Positions 27,246 through 38,795 of a stretch of 64,000 bases of DNA are shown in pieces. Made by a program: the position numbers and the translations under genes. Each line of letters opens with the position of its first letter. The stretch's first letter is position 1. Source of the DNA: Arcanobacterium phocisimile (lineage in GTDB: Bacteria > Actinomycetota > Actinomycetes > Actinomycetales > Actinomycetaceae); contig NZ_CP070228.1 in the NCBI RefSeq assembly GCF_016904675.1, forward strand, positions 868,001-932,000, written 5' to 3'. Below the pieces are notes generated by a model. The model saw nothing but the letters and a program-made list of their open reading frames with translations. It had not been told where the DNA came from and ran no database searches.

Positions 27246-28526
27246 ATGAAAGTTTGTATTATTGGCAGTGGTGGCCGCGAATACGCCATCGCGAAAAAAC
27301 TTATCGTGGATAATCCAGATATTGTCCTTGATGCGGTTCCGGGTAACGACGCCATGACATTTGCGACGATCCATCCCGATATCGCAGCAACTGATATTCC
27401 AGCTATTGTCGATTTTTGTACGGCTAACAGCATTGACCTGTGTGTGGTTGCGCCAGACGATCCGCTGGTTCTCGGATTGGTTGACGCCCTTGAAGACGCC
27501 GGAATCGCCTGTTTCGGACCGCGTCAATGCGGGGCTATGTTGGAAGGCTCGAAGCGTTTCGCGAAGGAATTCATGGTCAAACATGGTATTCCTACTGCGA
27601 GCTATGCAGAGTTTACCGACGTCGAAGAAGCACGTTCGTATGTTCGCCAAGCCTCCTATCCTCTGGTTATCAAAGCAGACGGCCTCGCGTTAGGCAAGGG
27701 CGTTGTGATCGTCCCAGATATGGCTCAGGCTGAAGAGGTTCTTGAGAACTTCATGGTTGATTTGAAGTTTGGTACGAGCTCGGCTGCCGTGATCATTGAA
27801 GAGTTTTTATCTGGTCCAGAGATTTCAGTTTTGGCGTTCTGCGACGGCAAAACCATTAAGCCGATGATTTCGAGCATGGACCACAAGAAGATCTTCGATA
27901 ACGATCGTGGTCCCAACACTGGTGGTATGGGCTGTATTGCGCCAAACCCAGTGTTTACTCCGGCGGTGGCTGAAGAATTCGAGCGCACGATTATGCGCCC
28001 AACCTTAGCTGGTTTGATGGCTGACGGTTTGGATTTCCGTGGCTGCCTCTACTTCGGTTTGATGCTGACGGATAAGGGTGTGCAGGTTATCGAATACAAC
28101 GCACGCTTTGGCGATCCAGAAACCCAAGTTGTGTTGCCGCTGTTGAACTCCAACCTTCTCGATATCTTTATCGCTACCAGCGCTGGCCGCCTTGAGGACG
28201 TCGACGTCGACTTCGCCGATACTCACGCAACCTGCGTTGTTATGGCGTGCGAAGGATACCCAGAAAACCCCATTAAAGGCAACGTTATTTCGTATGAGTC
28301 CGACGTCGAAAACTACCTCGTCTTTGCCGGGGTAAAGCGCAACGAGGATGGCGAACTCGAAAGCTCATCTGGTCGCGTCTTGAACATCCTGGGCTTTGGC
28401 GACTCATTAAACGCGGCGATCGACTCCGCCTATGAGCACGTGAGCCAAGTTTCATTCGCTCACAGCCACTACCGTACTGATATTGGAACCACCGCCCGGG
28501 AAATTGAGGCACACCATGATTTCTAG
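27246..28526 (+). CDS. purD: phosphoribosylamine-glycine ligase PurD (GAR synthetase)
   Basis: 426 residues, ATP-grasp. Joins phosphoribosylamine and glycine. N-terminal [16 protein letters not shown], the ATP-grasp [12 protein letters not shown] loop, [28 protein letters not shown], and the ligand-bearing [15 protein letters not shown] are all present. The C-terminal region is shorter and less typical than in E. coli PurD but complete. It overlaps the next gene by 11 nt. Confidence 0.94.
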   Translation: MKVCIIGSGGREYAIAKKLIVDNPDIVLDAVPGNDAMTFATIHPDIAATDIPAIVDFCTANSIDLCVVAPDDPLVLGLVDALEDAGIACFGPRQCGAMLEGSKRFAKEFMVKHGIPTASYAEFTDVEEARSYVRQASYPLVIKADGLALGKGVVIVPDMAQAEEVLENFMVDLKFGTSSAAVIIEEFLSGPEISVLAFCDGKTIKPMISSMDHKKIFDNDRGPNTGGMGCIAPNPVFTPAVAEEFERTIMRPTLAGLMADGLDFRGCLYFGLMLTDKGVQVIEYNARFGDPETQVVLPLLNSNLLDIFIATSAGRLEDVDVDFADTHATCVVMACEGYPENPIKGNVISYESDVENYLVFAGVKRNEDGELESSSGRVLNILGFGDSLNAAIDSAYEHVSQVSFAHSHYRTDIGTTAREIEAHHDF

Positions 28527-31500
28527 AATCTACGTCGAAGCACAGCCAGGTAAGAATCCGGCAGCTGAGGGTCTTGTCGAGCATATCCACACCTTCTTAA
28601 ACATAGCGTCAGTCAGAGGCGTGCGGATCATCAACCGCTACGACTGTGAAAATATGACCCCGGAAGTCTTTGCCCAGGCGATCACGAATGTTTTCGCGCA
28701 GCCACCAGTCGATAACTATTTCACCGAACTTGAACTTGGCCCCAACGATCACGTGTTTGCAGTGAGCTATCTGCCAGGCCAATTCGATCAGCGTGCAGAT
28801 AGTGCGGCTGTGTGTATCCAGATGATGGCTCAGGTGGAAAAGCCACGCGTGAGCTATGCCTGTGTCTACGTCATTAGCGGCGACATTACGGATGCAGAGC
28901 TTGCCAAGATCAAAGCCTATCTCATCAACCCAGTTGATTCGCACGAAGTGTCCCTTGAGTTGCCACAATCCCTGGCATTGAACACCACGCCAGCTCAGCT
29001 CATTCCTGAGGTCGAGAACTTTATTTCGATGTCGCGTGAGGAACTGGCCCAGTACCTGGTAGATACTGCGGCTGCGATGGACCTTGCAGATCTGACGATG
29101 GTACAAGAGTACTTTGCTGGCCTGGACCGCAACCCAACCGAAACCGAACTGAAAGTTATTGATACCTACTGGTCCGATCACTGCCGCCACACCACCTTCA
29201 ATACCGCACTCGAAGAGGTCACCATTGAAGATGAGCGCGTAGCACAAACCTACGAATCCTATCTGGCTATCAAAGCCGGGATTAACCCCAACAAGCCGGT
29301 GACGCTGATGAACATCGCAACGATGGCGATGAAGCATTTGCGTGCCGAAGGTAAGCTCAAACAGCTCGATATCAGCGACGAAATCAACGCCTGCACCATC
29401 AAGGTCGACGTCGACGTCGACGGCGAAACCGAAAAGTGGCTGTTGCTGTTCAAGAACGAAACCCACAACCACCCAACTGAAATCGAACCGTTTGGTGGCG
29501 CAGCTACCTGTATTGGTGGTGCAATCCGCGATCCATTATCTGGTCGTGCGTATGTCTACGCAGCCATGCGTGTGACAGGCGCTGGGGATCCTCTGCAAAC
29601 CTTGGATGAGACCCTGCCGGGGAAGTTGCCACAGCGTAAGATCGCCAAGGTTGCAGCTGACGGCTACTCCTCCTACGGTAACCAGATCGGTCTGGCAACT
29701 TCGTTCATCGACGAATTCTATGATCCGTCCTATGCTGTTAAGCGTCTGGAAATCGGCGCGGTTCTCGGTGCAGTCAAGCATTCCGACATTCAGCGTTCGA
29801 AGCCGGAAGCTGGAGACCTGATCGTCCTCATCGGTGGCGCTACCGGCCGCGATGGTATTGGTGGCGCAACAGGTTCATCACGCTCGCACGATGTACGGTC
29901 CGTGAGTGAATGTGGGGCACAGGTCCAAAAGGGTAATGCTCTCGAGGAACGTAAGCTGCAACGCCTGTTGAGAAACCCAGAGGTCACTCGGCTGATCAAG
30001 AAGTGTAACGACTTCGGTGCCGGCGGCGTCTCGGTTGCCATCGGCGAGCTGGCAGACGGCCTACGCATCGATCTCGACCGCGTCTACAAAAAGTACGACG
30101 GCCTCAACGCTACCGAAATTGCGATCAGTGAATCTCAAGAGCGCATGGCTCTCGTCATCGATCCGCACGATCTGTCTGTACTCAGCGAGCATTGTTATGC
30201 CGAAAACGTCGCTATAGCAGTGGTTGCAGAAGTGACCGCAGAACCAGTCTTGACGATGTCCTACATGGGCCAAGAAGTGGTTCACATCGACCGCTCCTTC
30301 CTTGACACCAATGGTGCTCCGAAAGCGATCGACGTCGTTGTTCGCCCAGCTCAAGAAGTGCCGGCAAAGACGGTTACTGACTGGGGTAGCGGTGTGCGCG
30401 AGCTCATGACCGACCTCAACCACTGCTCGAAAGAAGGCCTGATTCAGCAGTTCGATTCCACTATCGGTGCCAATACTGTATTGATGCCGTTGGGTGGAAA
30501 GTATCAGAAGACGCCAACCCAAGCTATGGTTCACAAGTTGCCGGTTCTGACCGGGCAGACGACGACGTGTTCGGTGATGGCCTACGGTTTCAATCCGGAG
30601 ATCAGCAAGTACGATCCGTACCGTAGTGCCTATGATGCAGTGATCGATTCGGTGGCGAAGATTATTGCTGCCGGTGCCGATCCAGACCAGGTCCACCTGT
30701 CATTCCAGGAGTATTTCCCATCCTTGAAGAAGGACAGCGAAAAGTGGGGACTACCATTGGCAAGCTTGATGGGCGCCTTCCAAGCTCAACTTGACTTGGA
30801 CGTGGCTGCTATCGGCGGTAAGGACTCCATGAGCGGTACCTTCGAATCGCTCGAAGTTATTCCAACGCTGGTGTCATTCGCAGTGAGCCTCGGCTCCCTT
30901 GATTCAGTTATTTCGCCAGAGTTCAAGACGGCGGGCAACAAGCTCTACCTGATCGAGCCAACACAGATGAACCGCGAGTATTTCGCGAAGGTTGCCTCGC
31001 TGATTCGCGACGGCAAGATCGTCAGTGCTTACAGCTTGACCGGGTCTTCTGTTTCTGAAGCTGCGGTGAAGATGTCGTTGGGTAATCGCCGCGGTGTTGA
31101 GTTTGCCTCCGGCTTCGATCCGCTCTTGAGCTTCTTGCCAGTACTAGGTGGCTTCTTGTGTGAAGCGACAACCGAGCTTGAGGACGCTGTTCTCCTTGGT
31201 GAGATCAGCGATGAGTTCGTCTTGCGTCACGGGGAAGAGGTTATTGACCTCGCTGCTATCCAGCAGGCCTATGAGGCAACGCTTGAGCCAGTTTACCCAG
31301 TACACGCTGGTGTTGAAGATGATGCGCCACACGCAATCACCGGTTCGGGCGAGACCACGCGTTACACGGGTGAAGCAGTCGCCCGTCCGCGTGTGCTCAT
31401 CCCAGTGTTCCCAGGCACGAACTGTGAGTATGAGACCGCTGCCGCATGGAAGGCCGCTGGCGCCGAACCTGAAGTCATGGTGATCAACAATCTCTCCGTT

Positions 31501-33849
31501 GAAGACATCGAAAAGAGCATCGATCGGTGTGCCAGCGAACTGCGCAAGTCCCAGATCCTGTTCATCCCAGGTGGCTTCTCCGGCGGTGACGAGCCCGATG
31601 GCTCGGCAAAGTTCATCACCTCCTTCATGCGCAACGCGAAGGTTTCGTCGGCAATTACTGAGTTGCTTGACGAACGTGGCGGCCTGATCGGCGGTATTTG
31701 TAACGGATTCCAGGCGCTGATCAAGCTCGGTCTGTTGCCATACGGCAAGATCATGGAACCGGCTGCGGACATGCCTACCTTGACGTACAACTCGATTAAG
31801 CGTCACCAGTCGTCCATCGTTCATGTACGTGTCTCGAACTCTGTGAGCCCTTGGTTGCGTAACGTTGCGCCAGGCGATGTGTTCCAGGTTCCGATTTCGC
31901 ACGGTGAGGGCCGTATCGTCGGTGCTGTTGATGCTCGCAATGTTGCTACCCAGTACGTCAATCTTGACGGTGAGCCAACCAACGAGATCGCGTTCAACCC
32001 GAATAATTCCTTGCATGCGATTGAAGGAATGGTTTCTGACGACGGCCGCGTCTTTGGCAAGATGGGTCACGCAGAGCGTTTCTCTGACGGCTGCTACCGT
32101 AATGTTCCAGGCGACTACGATATGCAGATCTTCGCTTCGGCTGTTGCATATTTTACTAACGAGAAAAGCGAGACTATGGCGCAGTTATCCGATATTGAGA
32201 TTGCTCAGCAGGTCCAGCTCACCCCGATTTCCGAAATTGCGGACGGGCTAGGCATTGCTCCAGATCTCGTCGATCCGTATGGCCGCTGCAAGGCCAAGAT
32301 CGATCTGTCCGTAATTGATGAATCGAAGATTGAGCGAAACAAGTTAGTTCTTGTCACCGCGATGTCGCCAACTCCAGCTGGTGAGGGCAAAACGACGACG
32401 ACGGTTGGCTTAGCAGATGCTCTGCATCAGCTCGGCAAGAACGTATCGATGGCGCTTCGCGAACCATCCTTGGGTCCAGTTTTCGGTCTCAAAGGTGGCG
32501 CGTGTGGTGGGGGATACGCTCAAGTAGTTCCAATGGAAGATATCAATCTACACTTCACTGGCGATTTCCATGCGATTTCCGCAGCCAATAATTTATTAGC
32601 AGCAATGCTCGATAACCATATCTATCAGGGCAACGAGTTGGGGATCAATCCGAAGCGCGTGGTGCTCAAGCGTTGTGTGGATATGAATGATCGTCAGCTT
32701 CGCCATGTTGTTGATGGACTGGGATCTGCTCTTGATGGCGTGAGCCGCGAAGACGGTTTCGAGATCACGGTCGCTAGTGAAGTGATGGCTATTTTCTGCC
32801 TGGCTACCTCAATCACTGACCTGAAAGAGAAACTGGGCAACATGATTGTTGCCTACACCTATGATAAGCGCCCAGTCACAGCCCGCGATCTCGGCGCGGT
32901 TGGTGCGATGACGGCATTGCTCAAAGAAGCGATAAAGCCGAACTTGGTGCAGTCGTTAGAGCATACTCCAGCTATTGTTCATGGTGGTCCATTTGCCAAT
33001 ATAGCGCACGGTTGTAATTCGATTGTGGCAACGAAGCTCTCGCGCAGCTTGAGCGACTACACAGTGACGGAAGCCGGTTTTGGTGCAGATCTGGGTGCGG
33101 AGAAGTTCCTCGATATCATGTGCCGGATTACCGGTACGCGCCCGAACTGTTCGGTTGTTGTGGGGACGGTGCGTGCGTTGAAGATGCATGGGGGAGTAGC
33201 CAAGTCTGATCTGGATCAGGAAAACGTGGAAGCAGTTCGCGCTGGTTTGCCAAACCTGCTCAAACATGTTGAGAACATGATTGATGTGTATCAGTTGCCA
33301 ACAGTTGTTGCGCTTAACTTCTTCCCAACGGACACTGAGGCGGAGATCGCGCTCGTTATCGAGGAATGTGCACGACGGGGCGTCACGTGTGTCCGTTCTG
33401 ATGTGTGGGCGCGCGGCGGTGCCGGCGGTGCTGAGTTGGCTCGCGAAGTTATTCGGCTGTGTGAATTGCCGTCGGAAGTATCGTTTGCGTACGCGGATAC
33501 TGATTCGGTTGAGGATAAGATCCGGTCGCTGGTTCGCCGCGTCTATGGTGGCAGCTCGGTAGAGATTGCACCGAAAGCGCAACGTGTGATTACTACGATA
33601 AACGAATTGGGCCTGGCCCATTTGCCGATCTGCGTGGCAAAGACACAGTATAGCTTCAGCGATGATCCTCGATTATTGGGTTCTCCGCGTGACTTCACCT
33701 TTCGCGTGAAAAATATTAAAGTCAATGCGGGTGCTGGGTTTATTGTGGTGTACACAGGCGATATTCTGACGATGCCTGGGTTACCGAAGGTTCCAGCAGC
33801 GACACGTATCGATGTCGATGATTGCGGCACAATGAGCGGTTTGCTATGA
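28516..33849 (+). CDS. purL-fhs: PurL-Fhs fusion: FGAM synthase joined to formate-tetrahydrofolate ligase
   Basis: 1777 residues in one open frame. Residues 1 to about 1215 are a single-chain, large-type Pur[21 protein letters not shown] and later synthetase motifs, then a glutaminase domain with nucleophile C1062 (GGICNGFQ), the GTNCEYE and SHGEGRIV motifs. Residues 1221-1777 (557 residues, normal full length for Fhs) start [12 protein letters not shown] and carry the P-loop [11 protein letters not shown] (about 1286), [20 protein letters not shown] and LPKVPAA. Linker is only a few residues (YFTNEKSET). Fhs makes 10-formyl-THF, used by PurN and the AICAR transformylase. Caution: one more T in the run at 32151-32154 would give TAC TAA, ending PurL with a normal-looking tail; fhs would then start at ATG 32176. 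The start ATG 28516 has GAGG 7 nt upstream. Confidence 0.85.
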   Translation: MISRIYVEAQPGKNPAAEGLVEHIHTFLNIASVRGVRIINRYDCENMTPEVFAQAITNVFAQPPVDNYFTELELGPNDHVFAVSYLPGQFDQRADSAAVCIQMMAQVEKPRVSYACVYVISGDITDAELAKIKAYLINPVDSHEVSLELPQSLALNTTPAQLIPEVENFISMSREELAQYLVDTAAAMDLADLTMVQEYFAGLDRNPTETELKVIDTYWSDHCRHTTFNTALEEVTIEDERVAQTYESYLAIKAGINPNKPVTLMNIATMAMKHLRAEGKLKQLDISDEINACTIKVDVDVDGETEKWLLLFKNETHNHPTEIEPFGGAATCIGGAIRDPLSGRAYVYAAMRVTGAGDPLQTLDETLPGKLPQRKIAKVAADGYSSYGNQIGLATSFIDEFYDPSYAVKRLEIGAVLGAVKHSDIQRSKPEAGDLIVLIGGATGRDGIGGATGSSRSHDVRSVSECGAQVQKGNALEERKLQRLLRNPEVTRLIKKCNDFGAGGVSVAIGELADGLRIDLDRVYKKYDGLNATEIAISESQERMALVIDPHDLSVLSEHCYAENVAIAVVAEVTAEPVLTMSYMGQEVVHIDRSFLDTNGAPKAIDVVVRPAQEVPAKTVTDWGSGVRELMTDLNHCSKEGLIQQFDSTIGANTVLMPLGGKYQKTPTQAMVHKLPVLTGQTTTCSVMAYGFNPEISKYDPYRSAYDAVIDSVAKIIAAGADPDQVHLSFQEYFPSLKKDSEKWGLPLASLMGAFQAQLDLDVAAIGGKDSMSGTFESLEVIPTLVSFAVSLGSLDSVISPEFKTAGNKLYLIEPTQMNREYFAKVASLIRDGKIVSAYSLTGSSVSEAAVKMSLGNRRGVEFASGFDPLLSFLPVLGGFLCEATTELEDAVLLGEISDEFVLRHGEEVIDLAAIQQAYEATLEPVYPVHAGVEDDAPHAITGSGETTRYTGEAVARPRVLIPVFPGTNCEYETAAAWKAAGAEPEVMVINNLSVEDIEKSIDRCASELRKSQILFIPGGFSGGDEPDGSAKFITSFMRNAKVSSAITELLDERGGLIGGICNGFQALIKLGLLPYGKIMEPAADMPTLTYNSIKRHQSSIVHVRVSNSVSPWLRNVAPGDVFQVPISHGEGRIVGAVDARNVATQYVNLDGEPTNEIAFNPNNSLHAIEGMVSDDGRVFGKMGHAERFSDGCYRNVPGDYDMQIFASAVAYFTNEKSETMAQLSDIEIAQQVQLTPISEIADGLGIAPDLVDPYGRCKAKIDLSVIDESKIERNKLVLVTAMSPTPAGEGKTTTTVGLADALHQLGKNVSMALREPSLGPVFGLKGGACGGGYAQVVPMEDINLHFTGDFHAISAANNLLAAMLDNHIYQGNELGINPKRVVLKRCVDMNDRQLRHVVDGLGSALDGVSREDGFEITVASEVMAIFCLATSITDLKEKLGNMIVAYTYDKRPVTARDLGAVGAMTALLKEAIKPNLVQSLEHTPAIVHGGPFANIAHGCNSIVATKLSRSLSDYTVTEAGFGADLGAEKFLDIMCRITGTRPNCSVVVGTVRALKMHGGVAKSDLDQENVEAVRAGLPNLLKHVENMIDVYQLPTVVALNFFPTDTEAEIALVIEECARRGVTCVRSDVWARGGAGGAELAREVIRLCELPSEVSFAYADTDSVEDKIRSLVRRVYGGSSVEIAPKAQRVITTINELGLAHLPICVAKTQYSFSDDPRLLGSPRDFTFRVKNIKVNAGAGFIVVYTGDILTMPGLPKVPAATRIDVDDCGTMSGLL

Positions 33850-33987
33850 AGTAGGGCACTATGCTGGTCGGTGGTGCGTCGATCAGATAGCTGTCGGTAT
33901 CTAACCCGAACACGACTTTTTGAATTGATTTGCGGACACATTCTCTTGTGGTTTTGCTGATTTTTGAGACAAACGCCAAAAACCTTG

Positions 33988-34007
33988 CTATCTTGATATT
34001 AAGATAG
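33988..34007. promoter_or_regulatory. palindrome upstream of acnA (candidate operator)
   Basis: A 20-bp inverted repeat with one mismatched pair, CTATCTT at 33988-33994 and AAGATAG at 34001-34007 around GATATT. It lies just before the acnA ribosome site (AAAGGAG, 34011-34017), 15 nt before the start codon, where it would overlap the promoter or early leader. Shape and size suit a dimeric helix-turn-helix repressor. The regulator is not identified; actinobacterial acn genes are known to be repressed by TetR-type AcnR, but I cannot match its site. Confidence 0.5.
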
Positions 34008-34022
34008 TCCAAAGGAGCACGT

Positions 34023-36701
34023 ATGAGTCTCGATACCTTTCACGCACAATCATCCCTTGAGGTAGCGGGTAAAAAATATACTCTCTACCGGTTAGATGCG
34101 GTGCCAGGTCTAGAAAAACTGCCATATTCACTCAAGGTCCTTGCAGAAAACCTGTTGCGTACTGAAGACGGCGAGAATGTTACGGCACAACATATTCACG
34201 CGTTAGCGCAGTGGGATCCAACTGCCCAGCCTAAAGACGAAATTCAGTTCACGCCTGCTCGCGTTGTGATGCAAGACTTTACCGGAGTGCCATGTATCGT
34301 CGACTTGGCGACGATGCGTGAAACTGTGGCACAGTTAGGCGGAGATCCAGATAAGATTAATCCGCTCAATCCCGCTGAAATGGTTATCGATCACTCCGTG
34401 CAAATCGACGTCTTCGGGCAAAAGAACGCTCTTGAACGCAATATGGATATCGAGTATGGACGCAATCAAGAACGATATCAGTTCTTACGGTGGGGGCAAG
34501 GAGCTTTCGATAACTTCACCGTTGTCCCGCCAGGAACCGGAATTGTCCACCAGGTCAATATTGAACATTTGTCGCGCGTGACCATGACAAACGAGAACAA
34601 CGGAGAAACTGTTGCGTATCCAGACACATGTGTTGGAACCGACTCGCATACCACGATGGTCAACGGTCTCGGCGTCCTCGGCTGGGGAGTGGGCGGAATT
34701 GAAGCCGAAGCTGCCATGCTCGGACAACCCGTATCGATGCTTATCCCACGCGTTGTCGGTTTCAAACTTACCGGCGAGATTCCGGCAGGAGCCACGGCAA
34801 CCGACGTCGTCCTTATTATCACCGACAAATTGCGTCAGCACGGCGTCGTCGGAAAATTTGTGGAATTCTACGGTGAAGGCGTCGCTGCTGTACCACTCGC
34901 AAATCGTGCGACTATCGGCAACATGTCTCCAGAGTTCGGCTCAACCGCAGCTATTTTCCCCATCGACGACGTCACCCTTGACTACCTGCGGCTAACCGGC
35001 CGTAGCGCAGAACAAATCGCGTTAGTCGAAGCCTATAGCAAGGCTCAAGGTCTCTGGCACGATCCGAACAACGAGGCGCAGTATTCCGAATACCTCGAAC
35101 TAGATCTGTCCACCGTCGTGCCATCTATCGCCGGACCAAAACGACCACAAGATCGCATCGAACTCTCTGGCGCAAAGCAAGCCTTCCGAAAAGCCGTCAC
35201 CGCCTACACCGACGATCCAGGCCAGGACCGTCCACACAAGGTAACGCCGATAACTCTCAAGGGAGTAGACACGACAATCGACCATGGATCGGTTGCTATT
35301 GCCTCGATTACCTCATGTACTAACACCTCCAACCCATCAGTGATGATGGCAGCCGGCCTGCTTGCGAAAAACGCGGTTGCCCGGTCACTGACCTCTAAGC
35401 CGTGGGTGAAAACCTCGATGGCCCCCGGATCACAAGTAGTCACCGACTATTATGAAAAGGCCGGCCTATGGCCAGCTCTTGAAGCACTCGGATTCCACTT
35501 GGTTGGTTACGGATGCACCACATGTATTGGTAACTCCGGTCCGCTACCAGAAGAAGTTTCCGCAAAAGCCAACGAAGCAGACCTCGCGGTAGTCTCCGTC
35601 CTGTCAGGGAATCGAAACTTTGAAGGGCGCATCAACCCCGACATTAAGATGAACTACCTGGCCTCTCCACCTCTGGTAATCGCCTACGCGCTAGCCGGAA
35701 CCATGGATATTGATTTCCAGACCGAACCATTAGGACAAGATCCAGAAAGGAACGACGTGTTCCTCGCCGATATTTGGCCAACTCCGCAAGAAGTCCAAGA
35801 AGCGATTGACAACTCAGTCAACCGAGAAATGTTTGTATCCTCGTATGCGGATGTCTTCGCTGGCGATGAGCGCTGGCAAAGTCTCGAAACGCCAACAGGT
35901 GCTACTTTCACCTGGGATCCAAATTCCACCTACGTACGCAAAGCACCATTCTTCGAGGACATGACGATGGAACTAACACCCGTCACTGATATTTCACATG
36001 CCCGCGTATTGGCCAAACTTGGAGATTCGGTAACTACTGACCATATCTCCCCAGCAGGCGCAATTAAGCCAGATTCGCCAGCTGGACGTTACTTAGCAGA
36101 GCACGGAGTAGACCGACGTGATTTCAACTCTTATGGGTCGCGGCGTGGAAACCACGAGGTTATGATTCGTGGAACCTTTGCCAATATCCGCTTGCGCAAT
36201 CAACTGCTTGACGATGTTGAAGGCGGCTACACATACAATTTTCTCACCGGTAAACCAGACTCAATTTTCGATGCCTCCATGGCCTATCAAGAAGCTGGTA
36301 TCCCGCTGGTGGTACTTGGTGGAAAAGAGTACGGTTCAGGATCCTCCCGAGACTGGGCTGCCAAAGGTACTGCACTGTTAGGTGTGAAAGCCGTGATAGT
36401 CGAATCATTTGAGCGAATCCACCGGTCAAACCTCATCGGAATGGGAGTGCTACCGTTACAATTCCCAGATGGTCAAAGTGCCGATTCTTTAGGGCTTAGT
36501 GGTACCGAAACATTCGAGATTACCGGCATCACTGAATTGAACACTGGACGTATCCCAACTACCGTGCATGTCACTGCGCATGGAGAGGGTGGGCGCCGTG
36601 TCGAATTCGATGCTGTCGTGCGCATAGATACTCCAGGCGAAGCGAACTATTTCCGTCACGGCGGAATCTTGCAATACGTCCTACGCTCACTCGCTAAATA
36701 A
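34023..36701 (+). CDS. acnA: aconitate hydratase A
   Basis: 892 residues, AcnA/IRP1 type. Interconverts citrate and isocitrate in the TCA cycle with a [4Fe-4S] cluster. Cluster ligands are C432 (SCTNTSNPS), C498 and C501 ([11 protein letters not shown]). Also visible are [35 protein letters not shown] and a C-terminal swivel domain with [16 protein letters not shown] and [16 protein letters not shown]. Monocistronic by appearance, with a good ribosome site and a palindrome in the upstream region, and a hairpin after the stop. Confidence 0.96.
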   Translation: MSLDTFHAQSSLEVAGKKYTLYRLDAVPGLEKLPYSLKVLAENLLRTEDGENVTAQHIHALAQWDPTAQPKDEIQFTPARVVMQDFTGVPCIVDLATMRETVAQLGGDPDKINPLNPAEMVIDHSVQIDVFGQKNALERNMDIEYGRNQERYQFLRWGQGAFDNFTVVPPGTGIVHQVNIEHLSRVTMTNENNGETVAYPDTCVGTDSHTTMVNGLGVLGWGVGGIEAEAAMLGQPVSMLIPRVVGFKLTGEIPAGATATDVVLIITDKLRQHGVVGKFVEFYGEGVAAVPLANRATIGNMSPEFGSTAAIFPIDDVTLDYLRLTGRSAEQIALVEAYSKAQGLWHDPNNEAQYSEYLELDLSTVVPSIAGPKRPQDRIELSGAKQAFRKAVTAYTDDPGQDRPHKVTPITLKGVDTTIDHGSVAIASITSCTNTSNPSVMMAAGLLAKNAVARSLTSKPWVKTSMAPGSQVVTDYYEKAGLWPALEALGFHLVGYGCTTCIGNSGPLPEEVSAKANEADLAVVSVLSGNRNFEGRINPDIKMNYLASPPLVIAYALAGTMDIDFQTEPLGQDPERNDVFLADIWPTPQEVQEAIDNSVNREMFVSSYADVFAGDERWQSLETPTGATFTWDPNSTYVRKAPFFEDMTMELTPVTDISHARVLAKLGDSVTTDHISPAGAIKPDSPAGRYLAEHGVDRRDFNSYGSRRGNHEVMIRGTFANIRLRNQLLDDVEGGYTYNFLTGKPDSIFDASMAYQEAGIPLVVLGGKEYGSGSSRDWAAKGTALLGVKAVIVESFERIHRSNLIGMGVLPLQFPDGQSADSLGLSGTETFEITGITELNTGRIPTTVHVTAHGEGGRRVEFDAVVRIDTPGEANYFRHGGILQYVLRSLAK

Positions 36702-36711
36702 ACCTGACCCG

Positions 36712-36751
36712 CAGCTGGGTGGTTTGTCGCACGCGGCGTACCGCCCAGCTG
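36712..36751 (+). terminator. hairpin after acnA
   Basis: A 12-bp stem, CAGCTGGGTGGT (36712-36723) with ACCGCCCAGCTG (36740-36751) and a 16-nt loop, begins 11 nt after the acnA stop. No T-run follows, so termination is plausible but not certain. Confidence 0.45.
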
Positions 36752-36850
36752 TGCTCTGGACATAGCGCGTAAACTTTATATCTACGACTAGGGAAGAAAT
36801 GTCTATCACTGGTAGTCTAGGAGGGTATGAATGAAGGAGGCTACCGGCGA

Positions 36851-38728
36851 ATGGCTATTTTACATACCATCAATGGACCAGAAGATGTTAAGGCATTAAA
36901 GCCAAGTCAACTGCCTGCTCTCGCAGCAGAAATCAGGTCATTCTTGGTCACTAATGTAGCGCGCACTGGTGGGCATCTCGGCCCAAATCTTGGAGTTGTT
37001 GAACTCAGCATCGCACTACATCGAGTGTTTTCCTCCCCGCGAGACTCCCTCATATTTGATACCGGCCACCAATCGTACGTGCATAAAATCCTCACCGGGC
37101 GACATGACTTCGAATATTTGCGCCAAGAAAATGGGCTATCAGGATACCCCTCGCGTGCAGAATCCGTGCACGACGTCGTCGAAAATTCCCACGCTTCTAC
37201 TGCACTATCGTGGGCCGACGGTATCGCCCGCGGTATACAACGCGACCATCGTAAAGCTCACGCCGTAGCGATTATCGGAGACGGTGCGATGACCGGTGGA
37301 ATGGCATGGGAAGCACTCAACAACATCGCTGAAGATCCAGATCGCCCCGTCGTCATTGTGTTGAATGATAACGGACGTTCCTATGCACCTACCGTTGGTG
37401 GAATGGTGCGTCGTATCGATGCAGTACGCAAGATGGACGCTGTACGTGTCAATCGTTCCTACGAACGCGCACTCGAATGGGGAAAACACACCCTCCAGAA
37501 ATCAGGGCTAGCTGGCCAGATCACTTATGATGCGTTACGCGGCCTCAAACGCGGAGTTAAAGACATCTTCGTTGATGCTGGTATTTTCGACTCGTTAGGT
37601 TTGAAATATCTCGGTCCGGTAGACGGTCACGATATCGAGCAACTTGAAGAAGCTTTGACGATGGCCCGCAAGTATGGTGGTCCTGCTGTCGTTCACTGTA
37701 TCACCGAAAAAGGAAGAGGATATAAACCCGCTGAGGAGCATGAAGCTGACCGCTTCCATGCCGTTGGAGCTATCCATCCGGAAACCGGGCTACCGCTTGT
37801 GCCTTCACGGTTTGGCTGGACATCGGTTTTCGCCGAAGAGATCGTTGAGATCGCTCAAGCTGATCCCGCGGTGGTCGGCATTACCGCCGCCATGCTCTTA
37901 CCGGTCGGTTTAGGACCATTGAAAAAGAAATTTCCCGATCGTGTTATCGACGTCGGAATCGCCGAACAACAAGCTCTCACTATGGCAGCGGGCCTGGCAT
38001 ACAGCGGGTCGCATCCAGTTGTGGCGCTCTACGCCACGTTTATGAATCGCGCCTACGATCAACTATTAATGGATATTTCTCTCCATGGCGAACCAGTGAC
38101 TATATGTTTGGATCGATCTGGAGTTACCGGAGATGATGGTGCCTCACATAACGGTATGTGGGATCTTGCTATTGCTGGGATGATTCCAGGCATAAAAGTA
38201 GCTGTACCGCGCGACGAAAAACGGATGCGTGAACTCCTCCGAGAAGCGGTCGCCACACCATCACCGACCATCGTTCGTTATCCCAAAGGTTCCTTGCCAG
38301 AAGAACTTCCGACAGTGCGTAAGATTGGTGATCTCGATATCGTCCATGAGCACGGAGGCGAAAGCCAGCCAATTGTTCTTATTGGATATGGGCCGATGGC
38401 CCACACGATGGTCGAGGCTGCCCAACAACTCACCGACTATCCAGTTATGGTTATCGATCCCCGATGGGCGATCCCGGCAAACGAAGGACTAGTGAATATA
38501 TGTGCGCAAGCACGCTGTGCTATCACGCTTGAAGACGGTCTTGTTGCTGGAGGCGTCGGAATGGGACTACAGCAGTTACTCGCCCAGAATCTGGTTCATA
38601 CACCGGTGGCTACACTAGGTATTGGCAAGGAATTTTTACATCATGCATCGCGTGGGGCAGTACTACATCAGCAGGGTATGACTGTTTCAGATGTAGTCGC
38701 TGCAGTACAGGCCCTTATCAACAACTAG
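36851..38728 (+). CDS. dxs: 1-deoxy-D-xylulose-5-phosphate synthase
   Basis: 625 residues. First step of the MEP isoprenoid pathway: pyruvate plus glyceraldehyde-3-phosphate to DXP, with thiamine diphosphate. N-terminal part with GHLGPNLGVVELSIALH, FDTGHQSYVHKILTGR, the ThDP motif IGDGAMTGGMAWEALNN, then GPVDGHD, and the pyrimidine-domain DVGIAEQQALTMAAGLA, DRSGVTGDDGASHNG and GIGKEFLHHASRG. ATG 36851 (MAILHTINGPEDVKAL) fits the family N-terminus; AAGGAGG lies 11 nt upstream. An ATG at 36827 in the same frame, with GGAGG only 2-3 nt away, is the alternative. Confidence 0.93.
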   Translation: MAILHTINGPEDVKALKPSQLPALAAEIRSFLVTNVARTGGHLGPNLGVVELSIALHRVFSSPRDSLIFDTGHQSYVHKILTGRHDFEYLRQENGLSGYPSRAESVHDVVENSHASTALSWADGIARGIQRDHRKAHAVAIIGDGAMTGGMAWEALNNIAEDPDRPVVIVLNDNGRSYAPTVGGMVRRIDAVRKMDAVRVNRSYERALEWGKHTLQKSGLAGQITYDALRGLKRGVKDIFVDAGIFDSLGLKYLGPVDGHDIEQLEEALTMARKYGGPAVVHCITEKGRGYKPAEEHEADRFHAVGAIHPETGLPLVPSRFGWTSVFAEEIVEIAQADPAVVGITAAMLLPVGLGPLKKKFPDRVIDVGIAEQQALTMAAGLAYSGSHPVVALYATFMNRAYDQLLMDISLHGEPVTICLDRSGVTGDDGASHNGMWDLAIAGMIPGIKVAVPRDEKRMRELLREAVATPSPTIVRYPKGSLPEELPTVRKIGDLDIVHEHGGESQPIVLIGYGPMAHTMVEAAQQLTDYPVMVIDPRWAIPANEGLVNICAQARCAITLEDGLVAGGVGMGLQQLLAQNLVHTPVATLGIGKEFLHHASRGAVLHQQGMTVSDVVAAVQALINN

Positions 38729-38795
38729 TCATCCTGAGCGTCCTTGAACGAAAGTACGAGGATTGGCTAACTGGCATTCGGCAACAGATGACTAC

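Noticed and set aside
29401-29426. Tandem GTCGAC repeats (SalI-like) in purL
   Set aside because: They encode the alternating Val-Asp stretch KVDVDVDG, expected in the clostridial-type PurL; coding low complexity, no sign of a site-specific element.
28609-29472. 287-codon minus-strand ORF opposite purL
   Set aside because: It lies fully inside well-supported PurL coding sequence, and its translation has no recognisable domain; antisense shadow.
31144-32070. 308-codon minus-strand ORF opposite the PurL glutaminase domain
   Set aside because: Opposite strand of the conserved GTNCEYE and GGICNGFQ motifs, whose coding on the plus strand is certain.
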